The notes beneath the pieces are model-generated. The model saw nothing but the letters and a program-made list of their open reading frames with translations, had not been told where the DNA came from and did not search any database. DNA of 39,699 nucleotides from Paludibacteraceae bacterium. Its GTDB lineage: Bacteria; Bacteroidota; Bacteroidia; Bacteroidales; Paludibacteraceae. Position numbers and translations under genes: made by a program. This document shows positions 1-10,173 of the stretch, piece after piece (position 1 is the stretch's first letter; each line of letters opens with the position of its first letter). The stretch is from assembly GCA_024401515.1 (NCBI GenBank), contig JAKSKY010000010.1:1-39699 (forward strand), read 5' to 3'.

Positions 1-109
1 TCAATGGCTTCTCTTTCGCTGAATCTGGAATAATGATTCCACTTGCTGTCTTTGTCTCTGCCGCAGCGGGCTTTACCAAAACCCTGTCTGCCAATGGTTT
101 AATATTCAT
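1..109 (-). CDS. groES: Co-chaperonin GroES, N-terminal part (cut by window edge)
   Basis: The minus strand from an ATG at 109-107 reads [14 protein letters not shown] and continues to [14 protein letters not shown], an open frame of 36 codons that runs off the left edge. This is the N-terminus of GroES (Cpn10), including the start of the mobile loop ([13 protein letters not shown]) that contacts GroEL. GroES caps the GroEL folding chamber in the cytoplasm; groEL is expected just outside the window. The gene lies downstream of the ATP synthase operon in the same direction, separated by a terminator and about 200 bp of its own upstream region. Only the C-terminal two thirds are missing; nothing suggests a broken gene. 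Confidence 0.95.
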   Translation of the reverse strand, partial: MNIKPLADRVLVKPAAAETKTASGIIIPDSAKEKPL

Positions 110-249
110 ACTATTTCGTTTTAATTATTTTTCAATGTATGTGTACCTCCTCCTTTCAGTAGGTCACGATATAGATATATCACAATCTATGCCAAAGGAA
201 AAATACTTAAGAAAGACTGACAAAAGTTACCCGCAATGTCAGTTCTCAT

Positions 250-284
250 TCCACAAGACGTGCCAAAGTGTCATAAAACTGACA
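250..284 (-). promoter_or_regulatory. Candidate sigma-54-like promoter with upstream palindrome, before groES
   Basis: On the minus strand TTGGCACG (266-259) matches the -24 element of a sigma-54 promoter exactly. At the correct spacing the -12 element reads GTGGA (254-250) instead of TTGCA, so the match there is imperfect. Immediately upstream is a perfect palindrome, TGTCA-N6-TGACA (269-284), which could bind an activator. A further dyad ACTGACA/TGTCAGT lies downstream at 216-222 and 237-243. No good TAnnTTTG element was found before groES. Sigma-54 control of groES is inference; the repeats and the -24 match are seen directly. Confidence 0.4.
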
Positions 285-315
285 AGCCTAAATAACAGGC
301 AAATCTTGAAAAAAC

Positions 316-347
316 AAAAAAGGAAGAGATTGCTCCCTTCCTTTTTT
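316..347 (-). terminator. Rho-independent terminator after atpG
   Basis: An 11-bp stem (316-326 with 337-347) closes a 10-nt loop. The A/T flanks give a U-run on the minus-strand transcript. It starts 22 bp beyond the atpG stop and separates the ATP synthase operon from groES. Confidence 0.85.
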
Positions 348-369
348 ACGTATAGTTGTAAGAATTCTT

Positions 370-1245
370 CTAATTCTGTAATGCAGCAGCACCACCAACG
401 ATATCAAGCAACTCGCTTGTGATCGCTTGTTGACGGGTTTTGTTATACAAGACCGTCAATTCGTTGATCAACTCATTGGCGTTATCCGTTGCAACCTGCA
501 TAGCCACGACACGCGCGCCATGCTCAGATGCGTTAGAATCCAACAGACAAGCATACATTTTAGTTCTCAATGCCTTAGGAAGCAAAGACTGTAGAATTTC
601 CGCCTTACTAGGTTCAACGATATAATCGCCGGACATCTTTTCAGCTTTGTTATCAGCCTCTAGCTTAATAGGCAAGAACGTTTCAGTTGTCAATTTTTGA
701 ACTGCGGTATTCTTCAAATGGTGGTATACAACAATCACCTTGTCATACTCCTTTTCCAAGAATTTAGACATCAACTCATTCGTTGTTTGGCTAATACCTT
801 CGAAAGAAGGGTGATCCGCCAATTCAACAGGAACGGGTACGACAGTCACGTCGGTCATCTTAGAGACGGCCTCCTTCACCTTCTTTCCGACAGGATAGAT
901 GGTGATTTTCTCAGCGGAAGCCTCGCGCTCCGCCTTTACGACATTGCCTAATTCCTTGATTACATTTGAGTTGTACGCACCACAAAGGCTCGAATTAGAA
1001 GAAAAAACTACAATAGCCACACTCTTGGCAACTCTGACCTGAGAGAAATCCGATTGGAAATCGGTTTCAGTAGCCAAAAAATTGCTCAAGATTCCATTCA
1101 AACGACTTTGATAAGGCGAGATGTTCTCAATAGCCATCTGAGCCTTCTTCAACTTCGCCGAAGAGACCATCTTCATCGCTCCAGTGATCTTCTTCGTAGA
1201 ATTCACTGAACCAATTCTTGCTTTTACTTCCTTAAGAGACGCCAT
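370..1245 (-). CDS. atpG: ATP synthase F1 gamma subunit
   Basis: This is the central rotor shaft of the F1 motor, turning inside the alpha3-beta3 ring and coupling proton flow through the c-ring to ATP synthesis at the inner membrane. The N-terminus [24 protein letters not shown] and the C-terminus [20 protein letters not shown] are the two conserved helices that form the coiled coil of gamma. At 291 residues it is a normal length. It is the last gene of the operon. Its start overlaps the atpA 3' end by 14 bp, which suggests translational coupling. A strong terminator follows. Confidence 0.97.
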   Translation of the reverse strand: MASLKEVKARIGSVNSTKKITGAMKMVSSAKLKKAQMAIENISPYQSRLNGILSNFLATETDFQSDFSQVRVAKSVAIVVFSSNSSLCGAYNSNVIKELGNVVKAEREASAEKITIYPVGKKVKEAVSKMTDVTVVPVPVELADHPSFEGISQTTNELMSKFLEKEYDKVIVVYHHLKNTAVQKLTTETFLPIKLEADNKAEKMSGDYIVEPSKAEILQSLLPKALRTKMYACLLDSNASEHGARVVAMQVATDNANELINELTVLYNKTRQQAITSELLDIVGGAAALQN

Positions 1246-2833
1246 TTACTACAGTACCTAAAATGTTCTTAATTACAACTTGAGACTCTTCCTTCAAGAT
1301 ATTCTTGATGTTGTCATCAATCTTACCTTGCTTCAATTGGTTCAAAACATCCTCCTTGTGAAGGTGCTCCAAACGCTCGATGAAGAGTTTTTCAAACTCA
1401 TGCACTGATTCTACAGGCAATACGTTCAAGATACCTTGAGTACCACAGTAGATAACAGCGATTTGGTGTTCAACTGGGAACGGAGTGTATTGAGGTTGCT
1501 TCAACAACTCTGTGTTACGCACACCCTTATCGATTGTCATCTTGGTTACGGCATCCATATCACCACCAAACTTGGTGAAGGACTCCAACTCACGGTATTG
1601 GGCTTGGTCAGTCTTCAATGTACCGGCGATAGACTTCATCGCTTTCACTTGCGCACTACCACCCACACGAGATACGGAGATACCTACGTTGATTGCAGGA
1701 CGGATACCTGCGTTGAACATATTGGTCTCCAAGAAGATCTGACCATCGGTGATGGAGATCACATTGGTAGGGATATATGCGGAAACGTCACCAGCTTGTG
1801 TCTCGATGATTGGAAGGGCGGTCAAAGAACCTCCACCCTTCACCTTACCCTTCAAAGAAGCAGGAAGGTCATTCATTTGAGCAGCCACAGAGTCATTGTT
1901 GATGATCTTAGCGGCACGCTCCAAAAGACGAGAGTGCAAATAGAACACATCACCTGGATATGCCTCACGACCAGAAGGACGTTTCAAAATCAAAGAGACC
2001 TCACGGTAAGCGACAGCTTGCTTTGACAAGTCATCGTAAACTACCAATGCGTGCTTTCCTTGATCACGGAAATACTCACCGATCGCAGCTCCGGCGAATG
2101 GTGCGTAATATTGCATAGCTGCTGGGTCAGAAGCGGTAGCGGAAACGATGATGGTATAATCCATCGCACCATGCTCCTTCAATGTGTTCACAATGTTCGC
2201 AACAGTTGAACCCTTTTGACCAACGGCCACATAGATACAATATACTGGGTTACCTGCCAAGTAAGCCTCTTTTTGATTGATGATAGTATCAATCGCAATA
2301 GCGGTCTTACCTGTTTGACGGTCACCAATGATCAACTCACGTTGTCCACGACCAATCGGAATCATCGCGTCGATTGCCTTCAAACCTGTTTGCAAAGGTT
2401 GCTTAACGGGCTCACGATAGATAACGCCTGGTGCCTTACGCTCCAATGGCATCTCCAACAAATCACCCTTGATTGGACCAAGTCCATCGATAGGATTTCC
2501 GATTGAGTTTACAACTCTACCAACCATGCCTTCACCAGTCATGATAGAAGCGATACGACGAGTTCTCTTTACAGTATCACCCTCGCTGACTTGGTCTGTA
2601 GGGCCCAAAAGTACGGCACCCACATTATCCTCCTCCAAGTTCATCACAACGGCGTTCATTCCGTTCTCGAACTCAAGAAGCTCACCAGCCTCAGCGTTTT
2701 GCAATCCGTAAATACGAACCACACCATCGCTTACTTGCAAGACGGTACCAACTTCCTCGAACTTGACTTTAGTGTCAACGCCTTGAAGTTGCATTCTCAG
2801 CACGTCTGATACTTCACTTGCTTTTATAGCCAT
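1232..2833 (-). CDS. atpA: ATP synthase F1 alpha subunit
   Basis: This is the nucleotide-binding but non-catalytic subunit of the F1 hexamer. It has the expected three parts: an N-terminal beta-barrel ([24 protein letters not shown]), the P-loop [13 protein letters not shown] with the following nucleotide-binding fold, and a C-terminal helical bundle. At 533 residues it is slightly longer than the E. coli protein (513). The motif [19 protein letters not shown] and the segment [22 protein letters not shown] are diagnostic. It sits between atpH and atpG, overlapping atpG by 14 bp. Confidence 0.98.
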   Translation of the reverse strand: MAIKASEVSDVLRMQLQGVDTKVKFEEVGTVLQVSDGVVRIYGLQNAEAGELLEFENGMNAVVMNLEEDNVGAVLLGPTDQVSEGDTVKRTRRIASIMTGEGMVGRVVNSIGNPIDGLGPIKGDLLEMPLERKAPGVIYREPVKQPLQTGLKAIDAMIPIGRGQRELIIGDRQTGKTAIAIDTIINQKEAYLAGNPVYCIYVAVGQKGSTVANIVNTLKEHGAMDYTIIVSATASDPAAMQYYAPFAGAAIGEYFRDQGKHALVVYDDLSKQAVAYREVSLILKRPSGREAYPGDVFYLHSRLLERAAKIINNDSVAAQMNDLPASLKGKVKGGGSLTALPIIETQAGDVSAYIPTNVISITDGQIFLETNMFNAGIRPAINVGISVSRVGGSAQVKAMKSIAGTLKTDQAQYRELESFTKFGGDMDAVTKMTIDKGVRNTELLKQPQYTPFPVEHQIAVIYCGTQGILNVLPVESVHEFEKLFIERLEHLHKEDVLNQLKQGKIDDNIKNILKEESQVVIKNILGTVVNGVS

Positions 2834-2871
2834 AAAATAATTTTCTTTAATAATTAAACACCGAAAAAACC

Positions 2872-3426
2872 TTAAGCATTTTTGGAATTATTATTGAGCA
2901 ATGAATCTCTCACACTCCTCAATTGTCCCTTAATGCTGGCATCCAATTGGTAAGTCTCCACATTCAAGACGAAACCACCAATCAAATCCGGATCTACAGA
3001 AGTTTCAAATTCGACAGAACCCGTCGAAACTGTTTGGACAGCCTTGCGCATACGCTCAATTTCAGCATCGCTTACCGGGCTCGCCGTCACCAATTGGCTG
3101 ATCACGATATTCTTTTCCTTGCGGTAAAGATCTTGATAAACCAAACTGATACCTTGAAAAAAGTTTTCTCGCTTACGCTCGACGACCAAATCGACGAATT
3201 TCTTGAATGCGTCACATACTTGGGTACCCGCAGCCGTAATAAGCAAATCAGTCTTTTTCTGCTTGGTTAGTGTAGGGTTAACCATAGCGTCACGCAATTG
3301 CGGAACGTTACTATAACTCTCGGAAACAAGCTTCATAGACTCATAGACCTCTGTTTCGCTATTGGATTCCAAAGCGAACTGATAGAGAGCCTTTGCGTAT
3401 CTTGCTGAAATTTTACCTGTATTCAT
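2872..3426 (-). CDS. atpH: ATP synthase F1 delta subunit
   Basis: Delta (the OSCP equivalent) is the cap of the peripheral stalk, holding the top of F1 to subunit b. The 184-residue protein begins [18 protein letters not shown], the conserved ARYAxALYxFA helix. It ends with the [21 protein letters not shown] segment typical of the family C-terminus. Only 5 bp separate it from atpF upstream, and 38 bp from atpA downstream, so it is firmly in the operon. Confidence 0.96.
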   Translation of the reverse strand: MNTGKISARYAKALYQFALESNSETEVYESMKLVSESYSNVPQLRDAMVNPTLTKQKKTDLLITAAGTQVCDAFKKFVDLVVERKRENFFQGISLVYQDLYRKEKNIVISQLVTASPVSDAEIERMRKAVQTVSTGSVEFETSVDPDLIGGFVLNVETYQLDASIKGQLRSVRDSLLNNNSKNA

Positions 3427-3431
3427 CGAAC

Positions 3432-3932
3432 TTACGATTTAGAGATATTTACCTCATCCAAATATTTGTTGATCATAGCGGTTTGAGATTCAGCATCCTT
3501 CAACTCACCGCGAAGAATCTTCTCGGCAATGGTTACTGAAAGCTCAGCGACTTGGGTACGAATATCCTTAATGGCATTATCTTTCTCCAATTGGATACTC
3601 TCCTTAGCGCTCTCCATGATCTTGTTCGCCTCCGCAATTGCTTGCGTTTTAGCGTCCGATATCATTTGGTCCTTAAGTCTAGAAGCCTCCTTCAACATCT
3701 CAAGACGCTCATTCTTAGCCTCAGCTAGCAACTTGGCGTTCTCCTCCTTGAGGTTAGCCAAAGCCGCATTTGCCTCATCAGCCTTCTTAAGCGACTCCTC
3801 GATGTAGTTGCCTCTCTTCTCAATCATTCCCACAATCGCAGGCCAAGCGAACTTGCCTAGGATACAAGCGAGTATGATGAAGCATAGAAGCATCCATACC
3901 AATAGACCAAAATCTGGTGTCAGTAATGACAT
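3432..3932 (-). CDS. atpF: ATP synthase Fo subunit b
   Basis: Subunit b forms the peripheral stalk of the motor: an N-terminal membrane anchor followed by a long helix that reaches up to delta. The 166-residue product starts with a hydrophobic segment (about residues 8-28, LLVWMLLCFIILACILGKFA) and the family's FAWPAIVGMIEKR motif. A long charged, Ala/Glu/Lys-rich coiled coil follows. Only one b gene is present, so b probably acts as a homodimer. It lies between atpE and atpH with gaps of 21 and 5 bp. Confidence 0.96.
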   Translation of the reverse strand: MSLLTPDFGLLVWMLLCFIILACILGKFAWPAIVGMIEKRGNYIEESLKKADEANAALANLKEENAKLLAEAKNERLEMLKEASRLKDQMISDAKTQAIAEANKIMESAKESIQLEKDNAIKDIRTQVAELSVTIAEKILRGELKDAESQTAMINKYLDEVNISKS

Positions 3933-3953
3933 AATGATTCGTTTAATTTGTTA

Positions 3954-4208
<255 letters not shown>

Positions 4209-4244
4209 TTAATTGTTATTAATTTAATTTGTTATTTCTAATGA

Positions 4245-5366
4245 TTAATGCTCGTGCTCCTCTACCTGGCCCATTCCAATAAAGATGGCGGACAACATAG
4301 TGAACACATATGCTTGAATGAAACATACCAAACACTCCAACAATGACATAAATACAATCAACAAGACGGATAGCACTGAAATTCCCGCTCCTGCCGCAAC
4401 ATGCATTTGACCGAAGATGAAGATCAAACCAATCAAGATCAACACCATAGTATGTCCCGCGAACATGTTAGCGAAAAGACGGACACAAAGTGCGATTGGC
4501 TTGATGAAAACACCCATGATCTCAATGAACTGCATCAATGGAATCGGCAATTTCAAAAAGATAGGCACCTCTGGCCAAAAGATTTCCTTGTAATACGCCT
4601 TTGTTGCTGTAAAGTTTGTCAAAATAAAGGTAAGGGAAGCTAATACGACTGTAACAGCGATATTACCTGTCAAATTCGCACCTCCTGGGAAAATCGGGAT
4701 GATACCCAAGATATTGTTCAAGAAAATAAAGAAGAATGCAGTCAACAAATAAGCTGTATATCTTTTATAATTCTTGCCAATACTAGGCTTAATGATATCA
4801 TCGACCAAAGAGACGATAAGTGGCTCCAACAAAGCCTGTTTTCCAACAGGACGACTCATCGGATTCTCCTTATATCTTTTTGCGATGGATAGGAAGATCC
4901 ACAAAAGAAGAGCGCAACTGATCAACAAAGAAGCGACATTCTTTGTAATTGAAAAGTCCCAAGGACGTTTTCCAGTTGACAATTCAATGATCTTGCCCGC
5001 ATCATTACCCTCTTCCGCAATCTTGTATCCTTTGTACTCGGTATAATGTCCTTCATGTCCTAAATTGCTGGAACAGAAAACATCCAAACCGTTTTGTCCA
5101 TAAAGAATACATAGCAACGGAATTGAGATTGGATGGCCATTAACCGTTGTGATGTGCCAGCTATAGGCATCTCCTGTGTGACCGAAGATCATCTCCTTCA
5201 AATCAACTCCCTCTTTCTCTTGATGCTTCTCAGCAGCGGCAACCTCATTAGCCACTTCCGTAGCCTCCGAACTTTGAGCTGACATGGAGAAACTAGAGAA
5301 CAAGAAGAGCGCGGCGAAGAAAACCTTAGCTAAACAACTTGTCATTTTATTTCTGGACTGACTCAT
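4245..5366 (-). CDS. atpB: ATP synthase Fo subunit a, with long exported N-terminal extension
   Basis: Subunit a is the stator channel that passes protons to the c-ring. The C-terminal two thirds contain the family core. The conserved stretch PIALCVRLFANMFAGHTMV includes the essential Arg, and the last helices end in IGMGQVEEHEH. At 373 residues it is about 100 longer than E. coli AtpB. The extra N-terminus begins with a signal-peptide-like segment (SCLAKVFFAALFLFSSFSMSAQS) and continues as a polar, probably periplasmic domain. Such an extension is usual in Bacteroidota. Two possible ATG starts exist, 5366 and 5345; the second gives a cleaner signal peptide. Confidence 0.95.
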   Translation of the reverse strand: MSQSRNKMTSCLAKVFFAALFLFSSFSMSAQSSEATEVANEVAAAEKHQEKEGVDLKEMIFGHTGDAYSWHITTVNGHPISIPLLCILYGQNGLDVFCSSNLGHEGHYTEYKGYKIAEEGNDAGKIIELSTGKRPWDFSITKNVASLLISCALLLWIFLSIAKRYKENPMSRPVGKQALLEPLIVSLVDDIIKPSIGKNYKRYTAYLLTAFFFIFLNNILGIIPIFPGGANLTGNIAVTVVLASLTFILTNFTATKAYYKEIFWPEVPIFLKLPIPLMQFIEIMGVFIKPIALCVRLFANMFAGHTMVLILIGLIFIFGQMHVAAGAGISVLSVLLIVFMSLLECLVCFIQAYVFTMLSAIFIGMGQVEEHEH

Positions 5367-5378
5367 TTTGTTAATCCT

Positions 5379-5756
5379 TTATTTAAGTTTCATGAGGGCA
5401 ATAGCCTCAAATACTGTATATATCACATAAATGATAGCGAAAACTACTAAGAAAGGAACCGCCCAATCACGATTCACAAGAGAGAAAATCACCGCGCCAA
5501 AAAGGGCCAAAAACATTTTAATTGTTTTCAATGCCATAAAGGTTCGGTTGTATTTCATACCGTCTTCCCTAGCCTTGCTTAATGTGAGGAATGTGAATGT
5601 TCCGAAAAACAAGAAAAACATCGCTACCGAAATCGCTCCCGCTAAAAGAAGCGTACCGCCTGGGTAAAGATGGCTGATGGCAATATATGCTACCACCATT
5701 GTTACCACCATGACGATGATCAGTTGCTTGATTATTCCGCTTGTTTTTGAATCCAT
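5379..5756 (-). CDS. Small multi-pass membrane protein in ATP synthase operon (AtpI-like position)
   Basis: This is a protein of about 125 residues with four hydrophobic segments: near residues 8-26, 30-52, 76-91 and 94-115. It lies 6 bp after atpC and 12 bp before atpB, so it is co-transcribed with the ATP synthase. By position and topology it could be an AtpI/UncI-type c-ring assembly factor, but I see no convincing sequence signature. The ATG at 5756 is preferred over an in-frame GTG one codon earlier. Genes of this kind occur at the same place in other Bacteroidota, from general knowledge of the operon. Confidence 0.75.
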   Translation of the reverse strand: MDSKTSGIIKQLIIVMVVTMVVAYIAISHLYPGGTLLLAGAISVAMFFLFFGTFTFLTLSKAREDGMKYNRTFMALKTIKMFLALFGAVIFSLVNRDWAVPFLVVFAIIYVIYTVFEAIALMKLK

Positions 5757-5762
5757 CACGTA

Positions 5763-6008
5763 TTACGCTAAAACATTCTCCACACAAACAGAGATCACAT
5801 CATTTTTCACTTCGGCAAAACCGCCGTCCACATTGACGACTGTCTTTTCACCACCTATCTTATAGACGATTGAGCCAGCCTTCAAAGACGAGATGAGCGC
5901 CGTATGGTGAGGCAACACGGTAAAAGAACCTGCGCTTCCTGGCAAATTCACCTCCTCCACTTCACCTGAGAACACCATCTTATCTGGAGATATGATTTCT
6001 AACTTCAT
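5763..6008 (-). CDS. atpC: ATP synthase F1 epsilon subunit, short form
   Basis: The protein starts MKLEIISPDKMVFSGEVEEVNLPGS and contains GSFTVLPHHTALISSLKAG, the conserved beta-sandwich domain of epsilon that binds gamma and the c-ring. It is only 81 residues long, against about 139 in E. coli. It stops at the end of the beta-sandwich, so the C-terminal helical hairpin that inhibits ATP hydrolysis in many bacteria is absent. The stop is followed at once by the next operon gene, and no frameshifted continuation is visible. The short form is therefore probably native. Confidence 0.95.
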   Translation of the reverse strand: MKLEIISPDKMVFSGEVEEVNLPGSAGSFTVLPHHTALISSLKAGSIVYKIGGEKTVVNVDGGFAEVKNDVISVCVENVLA

Positions 6009-6029
6009 ATTGCCGATTTTTAGTGATTA

Positions 6030-7538
<1,509 letters not shown>

Positions 7539-7621
7539 TTAGCTTTTTTGTTTTATGGTATTATTATAATTTTTTGTTCAGTTTTTCATTCTCACAGAAC
7601 CATTCTCCCGTAAGTTGTATG

Positions 7622-7629
7622 CAAATATA
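7622..7629 (-). promoter_or_regulatory. Probable -7 box for the ATP synthase operon; also notes gene-free 7536-7872
   Basis: The minus strand reads TATATTTG, a full match to the Bacteroidota -7 consensus TAnnTTTG, 87 bp upstream of the atpD ATG. No TTTG -33 box stands at the usual 19-21 bp spacing. The rest of the 337-bp gap between the divergent atpD and thiD genes is AT-rich and shows no ORF or RNA. On the plus strand TATCTTCG (7845-7852) is a one-mismatch -7 candidate for thiD. Confidence 0.55.
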
Positions 7630-7872
7630 TGATTTTTTCTATCAGATTGATACTCTACAAACCTATTTTTTTACTGAATTTTTGACGTTTTCACCCCCGA
7701 TTTTTAGAAATGTGTTGCACAACATAATTTTATATTCACATAATTGAAGGACACGTTCCGAAGAAGCGGCATAACCCGAACAAGGCACAAGATTTCATCC
7801 TGACAAAAGGTCCTACAACCAATCAAATTAACAAATTATAATTTTATCTTCGCGTATAATATATTAAGGTTT

Positions 7873-8679
7873 ATGAAATACAGCAGAGTTCTCACCATAG
7901 CAGGAAGCGATTCAGGAGGAGGCGCCGGCGTACAAGCGGACATTAAAACGATTTCGGCATGCGGTTGCTACGCAGCTTCAGCCATCACCGCCATCACCGT
8001 ACAAAACACCATAGGAGTACAAAGTGTCGTTGGATTACCCATCGAGGCGATCGAAGGGCAAATGGAGGCAGTCCTCTCTGACATCGGCGCAGATTGCGTG
8101 AAGATTGGCATGTTGCATTCAAGCGAAGTGATCCATTGCATCGCAAAGGCGCTACGCAAACATAAAATAGAGAAAGTGGTTCTTGACACCGTAATGGTCT
8201 CAACATCCGGCCATAGGCTCATCGAGGAATCAGCCATCGAAACGTTAATTAAAGAACTAATTCCGCTCGCCACCGTCATCACACCGAATATTCCGGAGGC
8301 GGAAATACTACTAGGAGAAAGGATCAACTCACAAGAAGACCTTATCATAGCCGCTCAAAAACTGGCAAGGAAATTCAACGTATCCGTTTTATTGAAAGCA
8401 GGACATTTGACCAACGATCTATTGACGGACTATTTCTATAACAACGAGAAACAGCGGTCACTGGCATTAACCAGCAAGCGACTCGACACACCCAACACAC
8501 ACGGAACCGGCTGTACCCTATCCTCCGCCATCGCGTCAATGCTGGCGAAAGGATACGAAATCGAAGAGGCGATACAAAAGGCGAAGGAGTACCTAACAGG
8601 CGCCATCGAGGAGGGAGCCAACTATCAAATCGGCCATGGACACGGCCCCGTCTGCCATTTCTGGAATCTATGGGAATAA
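7873..8679 (+). CDS. thiD: Hydroxymethylpyrimidine kinase / phosphomethylpyrimidine kinase
   Basis: ThiD phosphorylates HMP and then HMP-P to give HMP-PP, the pyrimidine half of thiamine, in the cytoplasm. The N-terminus RVLTIAGSDSGGGAGVQADIK and AITAITVQNTIGV are the substrate-binding signature. DTVMVSTSGHRL and TPNIPEAEILLG follow in the expected order. The C-terminal NTHGTGCTLSSAIA holds the ribokinase-family anion hole and catalytic Cys/Gly motif. The 268-residue length is normal. It stands alone, with no other thiamine genes and no recognisable TPP riboswitch in the gap upstream. A shared terminator with the tRNA follows. Confidence 0.96.
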   Translation: MKYSRVLTIAGSDSGGGAGVQADIKTISACGCYAASAITAITVQNTIGVQSVVGLPIEAIEGQMEAVLSDIGADCVKIGMLHSSEVIHCIAKALRKHKIEKVVLDTVMVSTSGHRLIEESAIETLIKELIPLATVITPNIPEAEILLGERINSQEDLIIAAQKLARKFNVSVLLKAGHLTNDLLTDYFYNNEKQRSLALTSKRLDTPNTHGTGCTLSSAIASMLAKGYEIEEAIQKAKEYLTGAIEEGANYQIGHGHGPVCHFWNLWE

Positions 8680-8682
8680 AAA

Positions 8683-8715
8683 AAAAGAGCTTCCAAGCAA
8701 ATTGGAAACTCTTTT
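8683..8715. terminator. Bidirectional terminator between thiD and tRNA-Arg
   Basis: The stem pairs 8683-8696 with 8702-8715, with one C/A mismatch (8690/8708) and a 5-nt loop, flanked by an A-run on the left and a T-run on the right. It begins four bases after the thiD stop and ends one base beyond the tRNA 3' end. It can therefore serve both convergent genes. Confidence 0.85.
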
Positions 8716-8716
8716 G

Positions 8717-8790
8717 TGACCCCGGTGGGATTCTAACCCGCGATCTTCAGAACCGGAATCTGACGTTCTATACAGCTGAACTACGGGGCC
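8717..8790 (-). tRNA. tRNA-Arg (anticodon CCG)
   Basis: The 74-nt minus-strand sequence folds into a full cloverleaf. It has acceptor GGCCCCG/CGGGGTC with one G-U pair and discriminator A, D stem GTTC/GAAC, anticodon stem TCAGA/TCTGA with loop TTCCGGT (anticodon CCG, reading CGG), and a 5-nt variable loop. CCA is not encoded. Two features are odd. The D loop has G18-U19 instead of G18-G19 and the T loop reads TTAGAAT instead of TTCGAAT, so the near-universal G19-C56 pair becomes U19-A56. The T stem also has a C-A mismatch at 50/64. The compensating change suggests a working tRNA. Confidence 0.93.
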
Positions 8791-8808
8791 ATACAATCAT
8801 TTCATAGG

Positions 8809-8816
8809 CAAATTTA
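8809..8816 (-). promoter_or_regulatory. Probable -7 box for tRNA-Arg
   Basis: The minus strand reads TAAATTTG, a full TAnnTTTG match, 18 bp upstream of the mature tRNA 5' end. No clear -33 box is present. Confidence 0.5.
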
Positions 8817-9063
8817 CACAAAATCCACATATTCCACACTTTTTTACGCTATTTTTATCTTTTCAGACATCTTCATATGTCAAATCAGGCACAAAATGAG
8901 ATAATAAAGCAAGTTTTCCGACCTAAATATCACTAAATTCACCTAAGAGACCATCATCAAAGACATAATTGGTTTCTTTTTGCTACAAAAACAGCGAATT
9001 CACTAACATTTTTCCATCAAATCAACAAACACACTACTATTTTTGTAAGTTTTCACTTCAGAA

Positions 9064-9095
9064 CTTGTTGTATTTTGTAAATAATATTATCTTTG
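9064..9095 (+). promoter_or_regulatory. Probable asnA promoter; also notes gene-free 8791-9116
   Basis: TATCTTTG at 9088-9095 is the commonest form of the Bacteroidota -7 element. CTTG at 9064-9067 (one mismatch to TTTG) stands 20 bp upstream, the usual -33 spacing, and the asnA ATG follows 21 bp after the -7 box. The remainder of this 326-bp AT-rich gap contains the tRNA promoter and nothing else I recognise. Confidence 0.65.
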
Positions 9096-9116
9096 CGGTA
9101 ATTAAATAATTGTATC

Positions 9117-10154
9117 ATGAGTTATCTAAAAACCCCAGAAGGTTACAAACCATTGTTGGATGCCAGACAAACAGAGTTGGGCATCAAGAAAATAAAGGAC
9201 TTCTTTCAAGGAAGTCTCTCTGCTGAGTTGAGATTGAGAAGAGTTACCGCTCCCCTCTTCGTAATGCAAGGACAAGGTATCAACGACGACTTGAATGGAG
9301 TCGAGCGTGCCGTGACATTCCCTATCAAGGAATTGGGAGATAGAAAGGCTGAAGTGGTACACTCCCTTGCTAAATGGAAGAGATTGATGTTGGGTGAATA
9401 TGGCATCGAGCCAGGATTCGGATTATACACCGACATGAATGCCATCCGTTCCGACGAGGAGTTGGGCAACTTGCACTCCCTTTACGTAGACCAATGGGAC
9501 TGGGAAAGAACTATGACCGCAGATGACAGAAACGTGGAATTCCTCAAGGATATTGTAAGAAGAATCTACTCTGTCATGGTACGTACAGAATACGTCGTAT
9601 ACGAAATGTACCCGCAAATCAAGCCTATGTTGCCTGAGAAGATTTTCTTCATCCATGCGGAGAAACTTCGCCAACTCTACCCTAACTTGACACCTAAAGA
9701 GCGTGAACACGAAATCACCAAGAAATATGGCGCTGTATTCGTAATGGGCGTGGGTGGTCCATTGGGAGACGGAAAGATCCACGATGGACGTGCTCCAGAC
9801 TATGATGACTGGACAACAGCCGGAGAGGATGGTTTGCCAGGATTGAACGGAGATATCCTTGTATGGAACAGTGTGCTTCAACAATCATTGGAGCTCTCAT
9901 CCATGGGTATCCGTGTAAACAAAGAGGCTCTTCTCCGTCAATTGGAGATGACCAACCAAAACGCGCGTAAGGAGTTGTACTTCCACAAGAGATTAATCGA
10001 GGGAAGTTTGCCACTCTCTATCGGTGGAGGTATCGGTCAATCACGTCTTTGCATGTTCTTCTTGAGAAAAGCGCACATCGGAGAGATCCAAGCCAGCATT
10101 TGGCCAGATGATATGCGTCAAGAGTGCGCAAAGCATAACATTCCGCTTATCTAA
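9117..10154 (+). CDS. asnA: Aspartate-ammonia ligase (asparagine synthetase A)
   Basis: AsnA makes asparagine from aspartate, ammonia and ATP, releasing AMP and pyrophosphate, in the cytoplasm. The protein is related to class II aminoacyl-tRNA synthetases. Family landmarks are AELRLRRVTAPLFV near the N-terminus, ERAVTFPIKELGDRKAEVVHSLAKWKR, the SLYVDQWDWE segment, and the C-terminal SIGGGIGQSRLCMFFLRKAHIGE with the class II motif-3 arginine. The length, 345 residues, is close to E. coli AsnA (330). The protease gene 10174-11808 starts 19 bp downstream, so the two are probably one transcript. Confidence 0.97.
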   Translation: MSYLKTPEGYKPLLDARQTELGIKKIKDFFQGSLSAELRLRRVTAPLFVMQGQGINDDLNGVERAVTFPIKELGDRKAEVVHSLAKWKRLMLGEYGIEPGFGLYTDMNAIRSDEELGNLHSLYVDQWDWERTMTADDRNVEFLKDIVRRIYSVMVRTEYVVYEMYPQIKPMLPEKIFFIHAEKLRQLYPNLTPKEREHEITKKYGAVFVMGVGGPLGDGKIHDGRAPDYDDWTTAGEDGLPGLNGDILVWNSVLQQSLELSSMGIRVNKEALLRQLEMTNQNARKELYFHKRLIEGSLPLSIGGGIGQSRLCMFFLRKAHIGEIQASIWPDDMRQECAKHNIPLI

Positions 10155-10173
10155 CAACCGAAAGGCAATTCGA

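Noticed and set aside
134..157. GGAGGAGG-led mini-ORF (TTG plus three codons) in the groES leader
   Set aside because: Too short and with no sign of a regulatory peptide. The groES ATG lies about 40 bases further on.
33..422. Plus-strand ORF of 129 codons at the left end
   Set aside because: It runs antisense through groES, its promoter, a terminator and the end of atpG, and its product is low-complexity. It is a chance frame.
8700..8900. tRNA-Arg as an integration site for a mobile island
   Set aside because: No integrase, no direct repeat of the tRNA 3' end and only housekeeping genes nearby.
10108..10173. Longer start for the S41 protease
   Set aside because: It would overlap asnA by 47 bp and place 22 residues before a perfect signal peptide. 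The ATG at 10174 is better.
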